In this document: positions 49,373 to 62,122 of the stretch, piece after piece
Layout of the letters: each line of letters begins with the position of its first letter
Numbering within the stretch: position 1 is the stretch's first letter
Assembly (NCBI RefSeq): GCF_949987515.2
Contig: NC_082696.1
Span: 37,304,431 to 37,368,430, forward strand
Direction of reading: 5' to 3'
Source: Delphinus delphis
Lineage: Eukaryota; Chordata; Mammalia; Artiodactyla; Delphinidae
Length of the DNA stretch: 64,000 nt
Translations under genes and position numbers: made by a program
The notes under the pieces: generated by a model
Seen by the model: only the letters and a program-made list of their open reading frames with translations
Database searches by the model: none
What the model was told of the DNA's origin: nothing

Positions 49373-50400
49373 TGTTAAAGATTGGCTGGTCCTGAAATCC
49401 AAACTATGACCTGCAGAATTTCTGGTGAGAAAGGAGCACGAAGCAGCAGCCCTAGCACCTAAGAGAAATTTTTAAAAGCAGATTATGGTAACATAAATTT
49501 ACGCATGTGAAAAACAAGAGAGAGAAAAACAAGAGTGAGAATGAGAATATACATACACACTAGGGAGAACAGGTTTTGTAGACTAACAAGTTTATTTAGC
49601 AGATTGGAAAACAATGCTGAAAACTCTGTCAGGCCAGAATGAAGAAAATCTGGAATGACAATTTAAAGAATTTGGAGTTCATTCCATAAACAGAAGGGAA
49701 ACAGTGAAAAATTGGGGGCTTGTGGATAAGTCTATTATTAACTTCCCATTGTATAAAGGCAAAGATATGTAAAAAGTACACGTACATACTAAGTGGGTGG
49801 TCACTGAAATATGTGAACCAACCAGACCCCAAATGTATGCAACTGTCATTTTCCCTTTAGGTACAGATAGTCTGGTATAGACAGGATATGCAGGTCCTGT
49901 CATGTATTTTAAGTGCTTGTTTTAACTTCTGAATATATTTGGGGAGTTCAACTATTTAAGTTTATGACAAACTAAGCAAATCTGTTTTGGAATATCATTT
50001 CAACTGTCTTAATATTGACTTTGGCAATTATAACAATCCCTGCCTGAAGCATAATGTTTTTATTTGTTTTTTCTACAAATGGTAATGCCTCTTTATAGAT
50101 GTGCTGTCCAGTATGTGTGAGTGTATTATCTGTCACCCAGGGTGAACTACAGGTTTATACAAGCACTGCACAGTTGTTTATTAGATGAGAACCACACAAT
50201 AACTGCTGCTTAATAGAATTCAAAGTGCCAAGAAAATCAATTGTGTTAATACAATCCGGTGCACATATTTTAATAACCCAAGTTACAATGACACTTTGAA
50301 AACACTTTCTATTTATTGCTTCAACTGAAAGTGTCCTTATTTCATTCAGTCAGATACAGATATTCACAAGGTAAGAGAAGAATCATTCTACTCATTGGAA
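49373..50400. other. Unique sequence
   Basis: No gene or dated repeat recognised; short frames only. Confidence 0.4.
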
Positions 50401-50418
50401 TTAAAATCCTCAGATTTA

Positions 50419-50609
50419 GGGCTTCCCTGGTGGCGCAGTGGTTGAGAGACTGCCTGCCGAGGCAGGGGACACGGGTTTGTGCCCCGGTCCGGGAAGATCC
50501 CACATGCTGTGGAGTGGCTGGGCCCGTGAGCCATGGCCGCTGAGCCTGTGTGTCTGGAGCCTGTGCTCCACAATGGGAGAGGCCACAGCAGTGAGAGGCC
50601 CGCGTACCA

Positions 50610-50640
<31 letters not shown>
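50419..50640 (+). mobile_element. CHR-type SINE
   Basis: Full-length body and a ~31-base pure A tail, flanked by a perfect 10-bp duplication ctcagattta (50409-50418 and 50641-50650). CpG sites common in the other copies are often TG/CA here (gtgtgtctggagcc), in line with methylation decay. Overlapping frames on both strands are artefacts of the SINE. Confidence 0.95.
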
Positions 50641-50643
<3 letters not shown>

Positions 50644-50859
50644 AGATTTAATTGCGAATCACACATATGTGGCTCTTCACTCTTATTTAAGTGATGACAT
50701 GTAAGTGGTTATAAAGGAGGTAGAGGGATAATCTTTTAGCAATATTAGTAATCTGCGAAGGCTTTATAGGAGAGATTAAATCGTCACTAAACTCATTTTT
50801 TCTTCCACCTGGTGGCCAAACTTGCCTGCATTTCTCTGATTTCCTTTCTAGTTGGTGTG

Positions 50860-51160
50860 GACGTATAGCTATATTCTGGCCAATCAAATGTGGGCAAAAG
50901 TGGTACTTACGTCTAGACTTGGCCCATACACATTTCCCAATACAATCCTGTCCTCACTCTCTTTGCCCATCCCATAATTGAATGGACAGGACTTACTGGA
51001 ATTAGATAAGGTTACTGCCTGATCAAAATGGATGCTGGATCCCAGAACAATTCTACAGAGAAGAGTACTACACCTGCTCTGGTATAACAAGAAATAAACA
51101 TGTACTGTGTTAAGTCACTGAAATTATGGGGATGTCTTTTACAGTAGTTAGCCTGTTTTG
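50860..51160 (+). mobile_element. LTR-like 3' fragment
   Basis: The end acaagaaataaacatgtact followed by gtgttaagtcactgaaatta and tcttttacagtagttagcct has the AATAAA-plus-terminal pattern of old mammalian (MaLR/ERVL-like) LTR 3' halves. The upstream portion is less certain. Confidence 0.5.
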
Positions 51161-52290
51161 GCCGTATATTCCTGCAAGATACAGGGTGTGTCTTCTTTAC
51201 TCTGTTTTCCTTGAATGTAGAAGTGTGTGTTGGATTTAAGCAGGTACTTGATGAAGTTTGATTTAAAATGTTGACTAATCCTTTCAGCTAAAATCTCCTT
51301 GTAGTATGAAGTTGGGACGGACAACCCCTGAATTTCCTTCCAAAGCTAAGATTCTTTAACACTCCATGAATTGAGGATTCTAATTAGCACCTTTCTGTGT
51401 GGGAGCTCTTTTGTGGAAGCTTTTTAAAGCCTACTTTGTTTATTTATTCAGCAAAGATGTCATTTTGCACATATCAAATATTTCTTTAAATTCTATAAAG
51501 CCCATGCTCAATTTCCCTCTGATTATTACAGAATAGGCTGCAATGACACTAGAATGTAGAAATAGGGATAAATACTTTAATATAATATCCTTTTTTGCCT
51601 TAAAATGACCAGATAACAAATCTCTATTGCATGCTAGAAATAAATATAAACAAGATCAAATTCTTAAACCTAAAAGTACAATTTCTATCTTGTGTGACCC
51701 CTTTGCATCACTAAACCTAAAACTATTAGTCGCTTATATTCATAGGAATAGCTATCACCATAGTATTGATAATTATCAAGATGTCACTCTGAGGTGAAGT
51801 TTAAAGAACTGAAAAATGGGAACCATCCATTAGTTATAATGTTAATATTGCTTGCTCTATTTTATTGCATTAACCTTGAAAAACTTTAAAAAATATCATA
51901 AATATTCAACTTATTTCACTTTCCTCATACTTTCAGAGAAAACAAGATGAAATAATACTATGACTATAATAAAATCAATATTTACTTACATTCAGTTTTA
52001 AGTATAATTCTAGAAAGAATATGATTCTTTAGCAGTGTTAGAAAGATATACCTTCCTTTCTTGCCTCTTTGCAGCTTTCTATTTGAATTTTCCCAAAAGG
52101 TCTATAAGTATTTTGCTAAGAATCTACTTGATATTTTGCATGCATAACGTTTTTTGTTCCTTTGAGGTAGGAATAGCTTACCTCACTTTATATCTGCAAT
52201 TAGAATATTAGCTTAAAGCTGCTAGAGAGTGAAACACAACAGCATTTCCAGTAAAACTCCCAGTCATGTGTTAAATGTAATATACGTAAC
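51161..52290. other. Unique sequence
   Basis: Nothing recognised beyond AT-rich single-copy DNA. Confidence 0.4.
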
Positions 52291-52295
52291 GTATG

Positions 52296-52756
52296 CAGTA
52301 AGTCCCCTACATATGAACAAGTTCCATTCCGAAAATGCATTCGTTAAGTTCAATTTGTTCGTTAAGTCCGACAAAGTTAGCCTAGGTACCCAGCTAACAC
52401 ATCGGTTACATAGTATTGTACTGTAATAGATTTATAATACTTTTCACACAAATAATACATAAAAAACAAACAAAAAATAAAGAAAACATTTTTAATCTTA
52501 TAGTACAGTACCTTGAAAAGTATAGTAATGCCAGGTTCACTTGATGCCAGGGGCTGGCATCAAGTGAACCGGCAGAAGAGTTACTGGCTGGAGGAGGGAG
52601 AGGAGGTGGGAGATGGTACAGCTGAAGGATCGTCAGCAACAGACGATCAGAGATGGAGGGCAAGCTGCAATTTCACTCACGCCTGACGTTGATGGAACGC
52701 ACGTTCACATCTTTGAAAGTTTGCAACTTGAAGGTTCAGATGTAGGGGACTTACTG
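52296..52756. mobile_element. 461-bp terminal-inverted-repeat DNA transposon
   Basis: Ends cagtaagtcccctacat (52296-52312) and its exact reverse complement (52740-52756), extending to 22 of 23 matches. Internal text (ttcgttaagtccgacaaagt, cctaggtacccagctaacac, tttcactcacgcctgacgtt) belongs to a mammalian non-autonomous DNA-transposon family I recognise but cannot name with certainty. There is no transposase. No TA or 8-bp duplication is evident at the outer ends. The 85-codon minus frame here is not protein-like. Confidence 0.85.
52534..52570. repeat. Perfect 15-bp hairpin in the transposon
   Basis: ggttcacttgatgcc (52534-52548) and ggcatcaagtgaacc (52556-52570) are exact reverse complements around a 7-base loop aggggct. 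Confidence 0.95.
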
Positions 52757-54930
52757 CCGTGTGTATGCTAATATATACATTGGCACGCTAAATGTACCTT
52801 AAATGAATGTAATGTACGTTATGATGATGTATGTTAAAATGAATGAGTAGAACAAGGCTGTGGTAAGTAATGTTAAGAATCAACCCAATCACTTTTAATT
52901 TATATTTTAGAGGCCAATCATGCTTTTATGAAAGCAAGAGATTCCCAATTGTAAATGTGCTTTACAATTTCATGCAATTAGATAATAGGAAATATGTTAT
53001 TATTTGGGGCTAGACTGACATCAATTTAAACTGAGAGAGTTTTAGAGGAGATATTATATAAATTCCAATCATATTCTACTTTAGTTATAAAATCAATTAA
53101 TGGTTTGAGCTAATATAATTTTCACTTAGCCATTTAACTGAAAAGTTTTGAGAGTATTTGGATGTAATTCCAAGAGTGTATTTAGAAGAAGCAATCTTGC
53201 TCACATGATGTAACATAAGGAGTCAAAGTTTCAGCCAAATTCTGCTGTATTCAAATCATTCCTTTATTAGGTATTAAACAACAGAAACTGACTTCCGAAT
53301 GTTAAAATCAAGATAATGTTTTGTAAGTGCTTTGAACTCTAGCAAGTAAGTGAAAAACAGATTGCTGTACACACATACATTTCAAATCTCATAGCAAAAA
53401 CATGGGCTGAATTCAAGGCAAATCTAATGTACCAAAAGGAAACCAAGCAGTGATTCCACAAGCTTGTGCAGATTCTCATAGGCTTCTGAACTTTTTTGAC
53501 TTTCACCCACAAGAAGAAACACAGTTTAGATTGCAACCAGGTTATTCTATTTACCCTATTCCAGTGTTCTGCTCTATGTTATTCTATCCTATCCTATTCC
53601 ATTCCATTCTATTTCACCTAAGAAAATACAGGTTTAGATACATTAATTTCAAAATCCAGTAATAGATTCCATAGCACAGTTTTTAAAAACCTAATACATA
53701 TTATTTAAAGAATTCAAAAGCAAAAATATTAAAATCAGTGTTCTGTAATACAAAAAAATGTTTCATTTCTCTAATAATATTGGTTCTATCAGGAAAAGTT
53801 AACATTGTTTTATTAGTAGCACTACGGCAAATACCTTAGTTTTATAATTGCCTGAAAAAATCGATCATTTTAGGAAAAAGTTATTCTAGAAAAGACCTCA
53901 ATAAACTATAGAAATAAACTCTCTAATCCATTTATTTTATTCTTATGCCAAACCCTGCCATTTCACTTCAAATTACTATGACTAAAATGAAGAGATGAAA
54001 ATCTCTAGGTCCTAAACTTTTAAAATTGGAATGATATGCTAAAGAGCAGAATCCAGGGGAAAATCTCAGTGGGTTTCTGACAACAGAATTAGCTCTCATG
54101 ATAAAAAATAAAGTTCCTAGACAACATGTCTTTAAAAAGGCTTAATATTGAATGATACAGATAAGGCTGTAGAAAATGTGAAAAACCTATATTTAATGGC
54201 AAAATGCTAATCTAGTGGTAGTCTTTATTTTATTATTTTTATCTTTCTGACATAAATCAAATTTCCTTAAAAAAAAGAAGCCTGACATTATAATATTTTT
54301 CTTTAAGATAGTGACAAAGCTTCCAAAGAAATTCCACCAAATTTCCTTCATCATGGTCAAAGGTCAGCTTTGAATTAGGAAAAGTTTATGAAGTACTTAC
54401 GAGTTGACTGTGATTAGTTCTATCAGCAAATGATCCAGCAAATGATCAGTTTATTGAAAAAGACAAAATATGTGACTAAATTAGTTTAGCTAGGTAAAAA
54501 CACTCTAGGTACCACCAAAGGTGTATTAAGAATACCCGTGGAACTAAAACACTTATTGTTCTCTTGCAATTATACTTTTGTGGTCTAAATGCATATATTG
54601 CTCATAAGTCGTCACTTCTTTATGGCCAAATTCACTCTATTTACAGAAATTATCAAAGGATTTCATAGAAACCAAGAAGCCACAGATCTCATTTAAGATA
54701 AAATCAGTTCACTGTGTAAGCAGGACGTGATACAGAAAAATGTTCTATAATGAGTTACTGCACGCTTTCATTGTCCAACTCTAGATATTAAATTTAATGG
54801 TTTTGTCTGGTCAGACATCTTTTGCCACACACCAGAGATATTTCTCCCTGCATGCTTTCTACTTAGTGGAGATAAACGCAAGTTAGGCTAAGTAAAGAGA
54901 GCTGTATACGGAAATGACACAGCATCCTTT
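52757..54930. other. Unique sequence with a pentanucleotide tract
   Basis: At 53578-53616 attctatcctatcctattcc followed by attccattctatttc is a degenerate (ATTCC/ATCCT) repeat. No gene recognised in the rest. Confidence 0.5.
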
Positions 54931-54934
54931 TTTT

Positions 54935-55215
54935 TTCTTCATTCATTCAACAAATATTTCTAGAAAGTATACTGCTCCAGGTGTACTGAACAAGACAAAG
55001 TTCCTGTTCCCATGAAATCAGAGCCGCACAATAGAAAAAGAAACAAGAACAAATCTAAATAATGCCAAATAATTCTGTGAGGGATCAATAAAGCAGTGTA
55101 AAGTGATGGAGTGCAAAGAAGGGAGTGGAAACTATGATATGATAAAGCAGGAGAAGGCCATGTTTGAGCTGAAATCTGAGTGAAATAAGGAAACAAACGA
55201 GGTGAGGATTTACAG
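54935..55215 (-). mobile_element. L2 3' region
   Basis: cattcattcaacaaatattt, aagttcctgttcccatgaaa, ggagaaggccatgtttgagc, ctgaaatctgagtgaaataa follow antisense L2 order. Confidence 0.75.
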
Positions 55216-56300
55216 GAAGCGAGGAAAACGTAAGAGGTTGAACTTAGAAACTAATTTGGCTGAGTTCCCATTCTTCCAGGAAATCGTTCCACCTTTCAAC
55301 CCTTAAATGACAGGCTACAAAGGAAATTATTTTGAATACACTTGATAAAATTTATAAGAGGCTGTTACTACTTTTTATAATCTGCTTTCAAGATAAAATG
55401 GTATCAGGGCTAATTTCATGACACTTAAATATGTATAAATCTAATTGGTCAGCAAACAGGCAATATCTATGAAATTCATATTATTCAAAGAATGGTTTAT
55501 GATAAATAGCTATGCAATTCTTAACGTGCAATAATAAATTAAAAATAAAAACAAACTTAACAGACTTTAATCCTGTTATATGTATTATTTAATATTTTTT
55601 ACATAAGAAATTATCTGTAACCCATTGGTAATTGTAATTTTAACTGTTTTTAATATTCCATATATAACCAAAAAAGTTCTGTTTAAAATTCAGTATACAC
55701 ACAACAGTATTCCTAACTACACTGTTACATAATTCTGAACCTTGATTTAAGCTAGGATAAACGAAAATCAAAATAATTCTATTGCAGTCACAGCACCCAC
55801 AATGTCGAAGCATTTTTAGAAATTTAAAATATGATTACTCTGACAGCACCTGTACTAGCCAGCTACATGTGACCTATTCCAGGTAATTAGTCTCCCAGTT
55901 ACCCTATTGGGTTTTACAGAGAATTATGGCCAGCATACATGGCAACAGTAACTCAGACTGACAATGATGTAATATAATCTTATGTGTTATTATTAAAATT
56001 TTTAAATATTCAACTTGCATAAATATTATAAGACAGAGCGTATACTAATTATATTTCACTTCAAACTCTTCACCTCTGATTCAAATGTAATGACAGGTAA
56101 TGTGGCACTGAGGCAGAATAAATGCTTGATTTTTCTGTGAGCACCATACAGGACTGTGATTCTCAGAAGAGAAGGAAATGGTTAGGAAGGCATCTCTATG
56201 GTCACATGTACTCTGATAAATATTGCCCTGCAATGTTTCAGGAGGCCGAATAATTGAATAAATTGCAATGCATCACTGAAGTCAAAACACGAACTGACTT
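55216..56300. other. Unique sequence
   Basis: No gene or repeat recognised. Confidence 0.4.
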
Positions 56301-56327
56301 TGAGAGCTGGAGGCTACATTTGGTGAC

Positions 56328-56546
56328 TTTTTTTTTTCTTTTTTTTTTTTTTTTGCTGTACGCGGGCCTCTCACTGTTGTGGCCTCTCCCGTTGTGGAGC
56401 ACAGGCTCCGGACGCGCAGGCTCAGCAGCCATGGCCCACAGGCCCAGCCGCTCCACGGCATGTGGGATCCTCCCGGACCGGGGCACGAACCCGTGTCCCC
56501 TGCATCAGCAGGCGGACTCTCAACCACTGCGCCACCAGGGAAGCCC
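56328..56546 (-). mobile_element. CHR-type SINE (minus strand)
   Basis: Poly-T tract (56328-56354), body to the reverse complement of gggcttccctggtggc at 56546, and a perfect 14-bp duplication tggaggctacattt (56308-56321 and 56547-56560). Six bases ggtgac separate the left duplication from the poly-T. Well-preserved CpG sites (gcgggcc, gacgcgcagg) suggest a younger copy than 50419-50640. Confidence 0.95.
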
Positions 56547-56560
56547 TGGAGGCTACATTT

Positions 56561-58860
56561 TACTAACTTATTTTCAAACGCCCCAACATATTGGGAATGT
56601 GTAACAAAAGAGCAAATTGAATAAACTGTAGAATTACATCCTTTCATATTTTCTCCCTATTGGAAGTTTTCATTCAGAATTGAATATTCCTGCCTATCAG
56701 CAACATTTTATTAAACCTATAATTAGTGATTCTAGTTTTTCCTCTAGGGACATTACGTTTGTAATTTGACAAAAGAAAACACTATTATTAAAGAAAGCTT
56801 GATATATCTAAAAGCCTACTTTTTTATTTCAAAGTGTTTAAAAATTGTATAAGGCCCCAATAAATGCTTTTTGCCAACATTATAAAGATAAGATATGCCA
56901 ACACCATATGGACATAGGACACAGGCTATAACTAAAGTATTATTCTTCATTTGTGAGATTCTTAGCCTTAAAGAAGTAATAAAGGAAATCTAGAGTTTGC
57001 AAGGCATTAATGATAATTACTAAGAAACATCTTCAAAACCCCACAAGTTGACTGGGAAAGAGCACCTTCTGCTCATGGAACTCATTTAAAGGAGTAATTA
57101 AGTCATCGCCTTAAATCTAACATTCTGTCACAAATTTATGATAGTTGAGTTCAACCCATTCTTTTATCAATGTAGGCAAATTATGAAGAATATGAGATGT
57201 ACACTGTACCTTTAAAACAAAAACAAATTTAAATAATAGATATTTTCAATTTTCTGGTTTCACAGTGACCTTTGTGATTTATAATTTTTTTCACTGCACC
57301 TCATAAATTTAAAAAAATCTAACAATTTAGTTTAATAAGTACTGAAGTACTGTTTAATAAGTACCCAACAACTTAACATTACAAATAATTATGGGTTAAC
57401 CCTTAGCAACCATTTGAAAAAAATAATACACATGAATGAAGGAAAAAATAATATGTTTTACTCTGTTCTTAAATAACCACAGTTACTCACTAATAATATA
57501 TGTGTGCCAGTTGGGCGCCATGCAGCTTCTTAAACCTTAGAATCAGATTAGACACCACCAGCCTTATAGTACATTCCACACCGATTTTCCCATGGTACTT
57601 GCTTTTTATCACAGGAACAACTGAAAATTCAGCTTCTCAAAACCATGACATCGTCAAAAGGAATTACTCTGTTCTCATGTTAAACCTGAACTACCTGGAG
57701 GTGGTAGTTTGTGTGGTATCTCATAGGCGTTGAGCATCACTATTTTCCTTGAAAATTTTGTCCAAAAATCTAGGGTGTTCCTGTGAGCTCCCTGTGGTGT
57801 CCTTGGGTGCCTCAACAGGCATGCTGTTTTATCCTAGGGTTTCTGATTTCCACAGCATAATATTAACGTATATTAAAAGTTTACTTGAAAAGTTCATTTG
57901 AAGTACTGAAATAAATGCACTAAAATATCTGTTAAAATCTTTTCTACAATTCTGTCTCTATTGAGGAGTTTTCACAAAACCCCTTCACACTCTACAAAAC
58001 TTTTTACATACATTACTTTGTACAGGTTTAAGGAATAAAAAAAAAAAAAATCCAAGTACTACCTGGTGGTACCCGAGTCAAAGAAGTAGGACTAAGGATT
58101 CAGTCCAGTCATGCTAAGTGACTTCGAGTTTGTTTACAGTAGCCTGATTATTCCATTTATCTCCCTTCAATTTCCAGTTCATTTTCTCTTAATTCATCAT
58201 CTGTATAAATGGAGACTAACTCTTCTTTCTCTTCAGTATTAAAGCTGTCCTGTAACCAAAGATCATTTTTACCACTCTCCAAACTAAATGACCCTATTTC
58301 CCTTTACTCTTCACTCACAGGTTCTACTTCTCATTCCTTTAATTACGTGTTTCTCCTTTTAAGATTACCCTTAATATCACCAAATTTCTTCAACATAATG
58401 GATCCTCAAAGAGAATTCGCTAGATATAATAGTAAAATTATAGAATGCAGCTCTATGAGATTGACTGAAAAAAATGATTATGAAAAACTTCCGTAAGCCA
58501 ATGAAGTATCTTACCATTTACATGGGTTATAAATATGAAAAGTTCTTATGTCAGAATATTTTGCTGTTTAGAAACAGTCGTATGGAAAACGTTTGGCCTA
58601 TCCTAGTTAGGAGTATCGTTATGAAAATTCTTGCATTTTAAAATATCTATGAAAAATATAGAGTAGTAAACAAGAAAAATAGCAATGAGACATACTTGTT
58701 GGCCTTTTGCAAAGCTGACCTTAACTATTTAATACATTGCTTATGGACATCTTTTAGAGTCACAAACAAATATCAAGCAACATTGTTCCTTATATTTCAA
58801 GTATGTTTACCAGAAACTTTTATTTTAGCTTGCCTTTTAATCACAGTACATTTCTTTCCT
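56561..58860. other. Unique sequence
   Basis: No gene recognised. A two-copy gtttaataagtac duplication lies near 57331-57366. The 95-codon frame at 58209-58496 and the 77-codon frame at 57500-57733 show no known domain. Confidence 0.4.
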
Positions 58861-58884
58861 GGGGTGGGGGGGCGGAAAGGGGGG
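58861..58884 (+). other. G-quadruplex-capable G tract
   Basis: ggggtgggggggcggaaagg followed by gggg has four runs of three or more G (the 7-G run counting twice) with loops of one to six bases. It lies in unique DNA with no attached gene. Confidence 0.6.
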
Positions 58885-59857
58885 AATCACCTGCTTTCTT
58901 TTTTTCTCGTTAATATACTTCGGAGTCAAAATTCTTATTACACTAATTCACACAGATTAATGAATATTTTGTATCAACGCATATGTGATTTTCAAGCATC
59001 AACTAATGTTCCAATGTTAAGTGTGTAAAAATCAAAGACAGCATACTTTGTTTGATGTATAAATGTGATCAACGTTTTAGGAAGCAACTGTGTAACAAGG
59101 GTTGAATCAGAAAACCAGGCTATGGCAAGCTACACAGTATACCACCGCAACACAGCCTGTACAGCCAAAAAAAATTATTTCTACTAGATTAAGAATATTC
59201 CTATTTAAATAATAATTTCATATGCATTATAACTCTGCTTAAAAGGATTTCATGTCTGGGGAAGTACTACCATATTGACTGTTTAAACATAAAGGATTAT
59301 TAAGAAAAAGTACCACATGACTAATATCCCTAAATGCTACTCCAAAGGCTGCAAACTGGCAGGCCACAGACAACGGCTGGCCTTCAGTTTGGCCTTCACT
59401 TCTTATGGCTTTTTCCAGCAGTATTCCTTTATGTGACCTGCCTGGCCCACAGCACTTTTGAGTTTGTGATCAACATTCATCACCTACCCTACTTTGAAAC
59501 GAAGTCTAGGCTTCCGAATGTCATAAACATTCTGGAACTGGAATGCCTGAAAAGTTGTGGAAAAGTGAGATGTCATTTACAACTGGCATCCAGAATAATT
59601 TCTACTCCTTTTTATGTAATACACATGCATAGTTCAACTCCTCTATGTTTTACCTTATCTGTACCATTTTTTCCTGTTTCTGTAAAAACAACAAAAATCC
59701 TTCATTCATTCATGTTTAATGCTATCTCACTCAATGAATATCTACTTCTTGATGCCACAAAAATAGAACGATCCAAAGGAAATTGAATTATAAGTGGATG
59801 ACAAATCAGATTAAAGAGAGCAGTCCTCCACCATCCCATTCTAATAGTCCTTATTCC
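58885..59857. other. Unique sequence with a 150-codon frame
   Basis: The frame 59334-59786 is the second longest in the window. Its start (ggctgcaaactggcaggcca, gtgacctgcctggcccacag) resembles phrases of old hAT-type repeats more than a coding exon. The hydrophobic stretch near residues 20-45 gives no family. I do not call it a gene. Confidence 0.35.
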
Positions 59858-60040
59858 TACGGTGTGCTTGCTATGTGTGCCAGTGCTATATAAGTGTCAT
59901 TTCAACTAATCCCCACATAACCTTATCCCAATATCAGTCTGTCACCAAGGACACTGATGCCTAAAGAAATATGTGACCTGCTTGAAATCAAGTAAGTGGT
60001 ACAACTTGTATTTAACATCAGATCTCTCTGACCTCCCCCA
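59858..60040 (-). mobile_element. MIR SINE
   Basis: Antisense MIR order: gtgtgccagtgctatataag, ccccacataaccttatccca, actgatgcctaaagaaatat, cagatctctctgacctcc. Confidence 0.7.
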
Positions 60041-60868
60041 AGAATAAATTTAAAATATAATTTTTATTTTCTAAGGCTATCCCCCAAAACTTGGAGTCCC
60101 CGCTAAACTTCAAAGAATTTTAAAATCTAAATCACAGAGACGCATTCCAAAAGTTGGTGTTCGTATACAACATGTCCTGTGCATGCTGATTTTTCAATAT
60201 TTCAACTACTTTAAACTTTAGGTTTCAATTTATGAAGTGGAAACCTTCATGTCATTGTTATTCCCAACAGCGTGAGTATTATCATTAAAATACATTTAAA
60301 ATATCATTAAAATAGCAGACATTTTAAAAGACAAAGTCAGCTTGCTTTTGGATTCATTTTCTTTTAATGTGGTGGTCTGTAATTTAATAATATAGGAAAA
60401 ACTTCAGCAGGCCTTTCAAAGACAGCCCCATTTAGTGTAAGCTAAAACTGTTAATAGAGTTCAATTAATAATCAATATATACAAATTTTATACTTAAAGT
60501 CTTATTGAGAGTTTTACAGAGAACAATTGGACTTTAAATTCAAAGAAAGGAGTTTCTATTTGTTCATGTGAAATCCCAGGGGAAAGCAGATACTTCATAG
60601 ATAAAACTAAAATTTCACTGCAGTTTGATTATAAATTTGAAATTTCAGATATTCCCAAAACACCTATAAAGATATTCATAATACATAATAGACATTCTTA
60701 CATAAATTTCCCTTCTCCTGAATCTGAAAATTCTAGATTTGGTAGTTTAGAATCAACATAATAAAATTGCTATCCTTTGTTTTAATTAATCAAATGTAGT
60801 CATCCTACTGAGCAGTGTATATACAGAAACACTGGTTTTAAATGAACATTTATTGTTTTGGGGTGTGC
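60041..60868. other. Unique AT-rich flank of the L1
   Basis: No gene recognised. The left L1 target-site duplication should lie near 60845-60868 but its partner is outside the window. Confidence 0.4.
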
Positions 60869-62122
60869 AAGGACAGGGGATTCAGAGCATCGCCTAAACG
60901 TGCTCCACAGATGGGCGCAAATCACAGCTATCAGCGCGCACACCAGAGATGGGCATGAAACGCTAAGGCTGCTGCTGCAGCCACCAAGAAGCCTGTGTGC
61001 AAACACAGGTCACTATCCACACCTCCTCTCCCGGGAGCCTGTGCAGCCAGCCACTGCCAGGGTCCTGTGATCCAGGGACAACTTCCCTGGGAGAAAACAC
61101 AGAGCGCCTCAGGCTGCTGCAATGTCACGCCGGCCTCTGCCATCACAGGCTCGCACCTCATTCTGTACCCCTCCTTCCCCCCCGGCCTGAGTGAGCCAGA
61201 GCCCCCTAATCAGCCACTCCTTTAACCTGCTCCTGTCTGAGTGAAGAACGGACGCCCTCAGGCGACCTACATTCAGAGGCGGGGCCGAATCCAAAGCTGA
61301 ACCCCAGGAGCTGTGCGAGCAAAAAAGAGAAAGGGAAAGCTCTCCATGCAGCCTCAGGAGCAGCGGATTAAATCTCCACAATCAACTTAATGTACCCTTC
61401 ATCTGTGGAATACCTGAATACACAACGAATTATCCCAAAATTGAGGCGGTGGACTCTGGAAGCAACTGTAGACTTGGGGTTTGCTGTATGCAACTGACCA
61501 GTTTCTGATTTATATGTTTATCTTACTTTAGTTTTTAGCGCTGGTTATCATTCATGTATTTGTTTATTGGTTTCGTTGCGCTCTTCTTTTTTTTTCTTTC
61601 TTTTTTTCTCCCTTTCTTCTAAGCCGTGTGGCTGACAGGGTCTTGATGCTCCATCAGGTGTCAGGCAAGAGCCTCTGAGGTGGGAGAGCTCAGTTCAGGA
61701 CATTGGACAACCAGAGATCTCCTGGTCCCACATACTGTCAATCAGTGAGAGCTCTCCCAGAGATCTCTGTCTCAACACTAAGGCCCAGCTCCACTCAAAA
61801 ACCAGCAAGATCCAGTGCTGGAAACCCCATGTCAAACAACTATCAAGACAGGAAAACAAGCCCAACCATCAGCAGAGAGGCTGCCTAAAATAACACTAAA
61901 TTCACAGAAAGCAAAAAAAAAACACCACCAGACTCAGTCCTGCCCACCAGAAAGACAAGATCCAGCCTCAACCACCAGAACACAGGCACCAGTCCCCTCC
62001 ACCAGGAAGCCTATACACCCAATGAACCAACCTTACCCACTGGGGGCAGACACCAAAAACAATGGGAACTACAAACATGCAGTCTCTGAAAAGGAGACCT
62101 CAAACACAGTAAGGTAAGCAAA
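60869..62122 (+). promoter_or_regulatory. L1 5' UTR with internal promoter
   Basis: GC-richer than its surroundings, with scattered CpG (ctcctctcccgggagcctgt; tgtcacgccggcctctgcca; tcaggcgacctacattcaga). L1 5' UTRs carry an internal RNA polymerase II promoter. A pyrimidine tract follows at 61587-61621. Small frames at 60858-61225 (both strands) and a 100-codon frame at 61815-62117, Gln/Pro/Thr-rich, lie in it; the latter ends just before the ORF1 start and is most likely untranslated leader. Promoter activity of this copy is unknown. Confidence 0.75.

Noticed and set aside
58696..59028. 110-codon frame spanning a G-rich run
   Set aside because: Composition switches abruptly at the G tract; no domain and no conservation evidence available.
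59334..59786. 150-codon open frame
   Set aside because: No known motif, no splice or start context, and partial resemblance to old hAT-type repeat text.
61815..62117. 100-codon Gln/Pro/Thr-rich frame just upstream of ORF1 as a separate gene
   Set aside because: It lies within the L1 5' UTR and lacks family-level support as a translated product.
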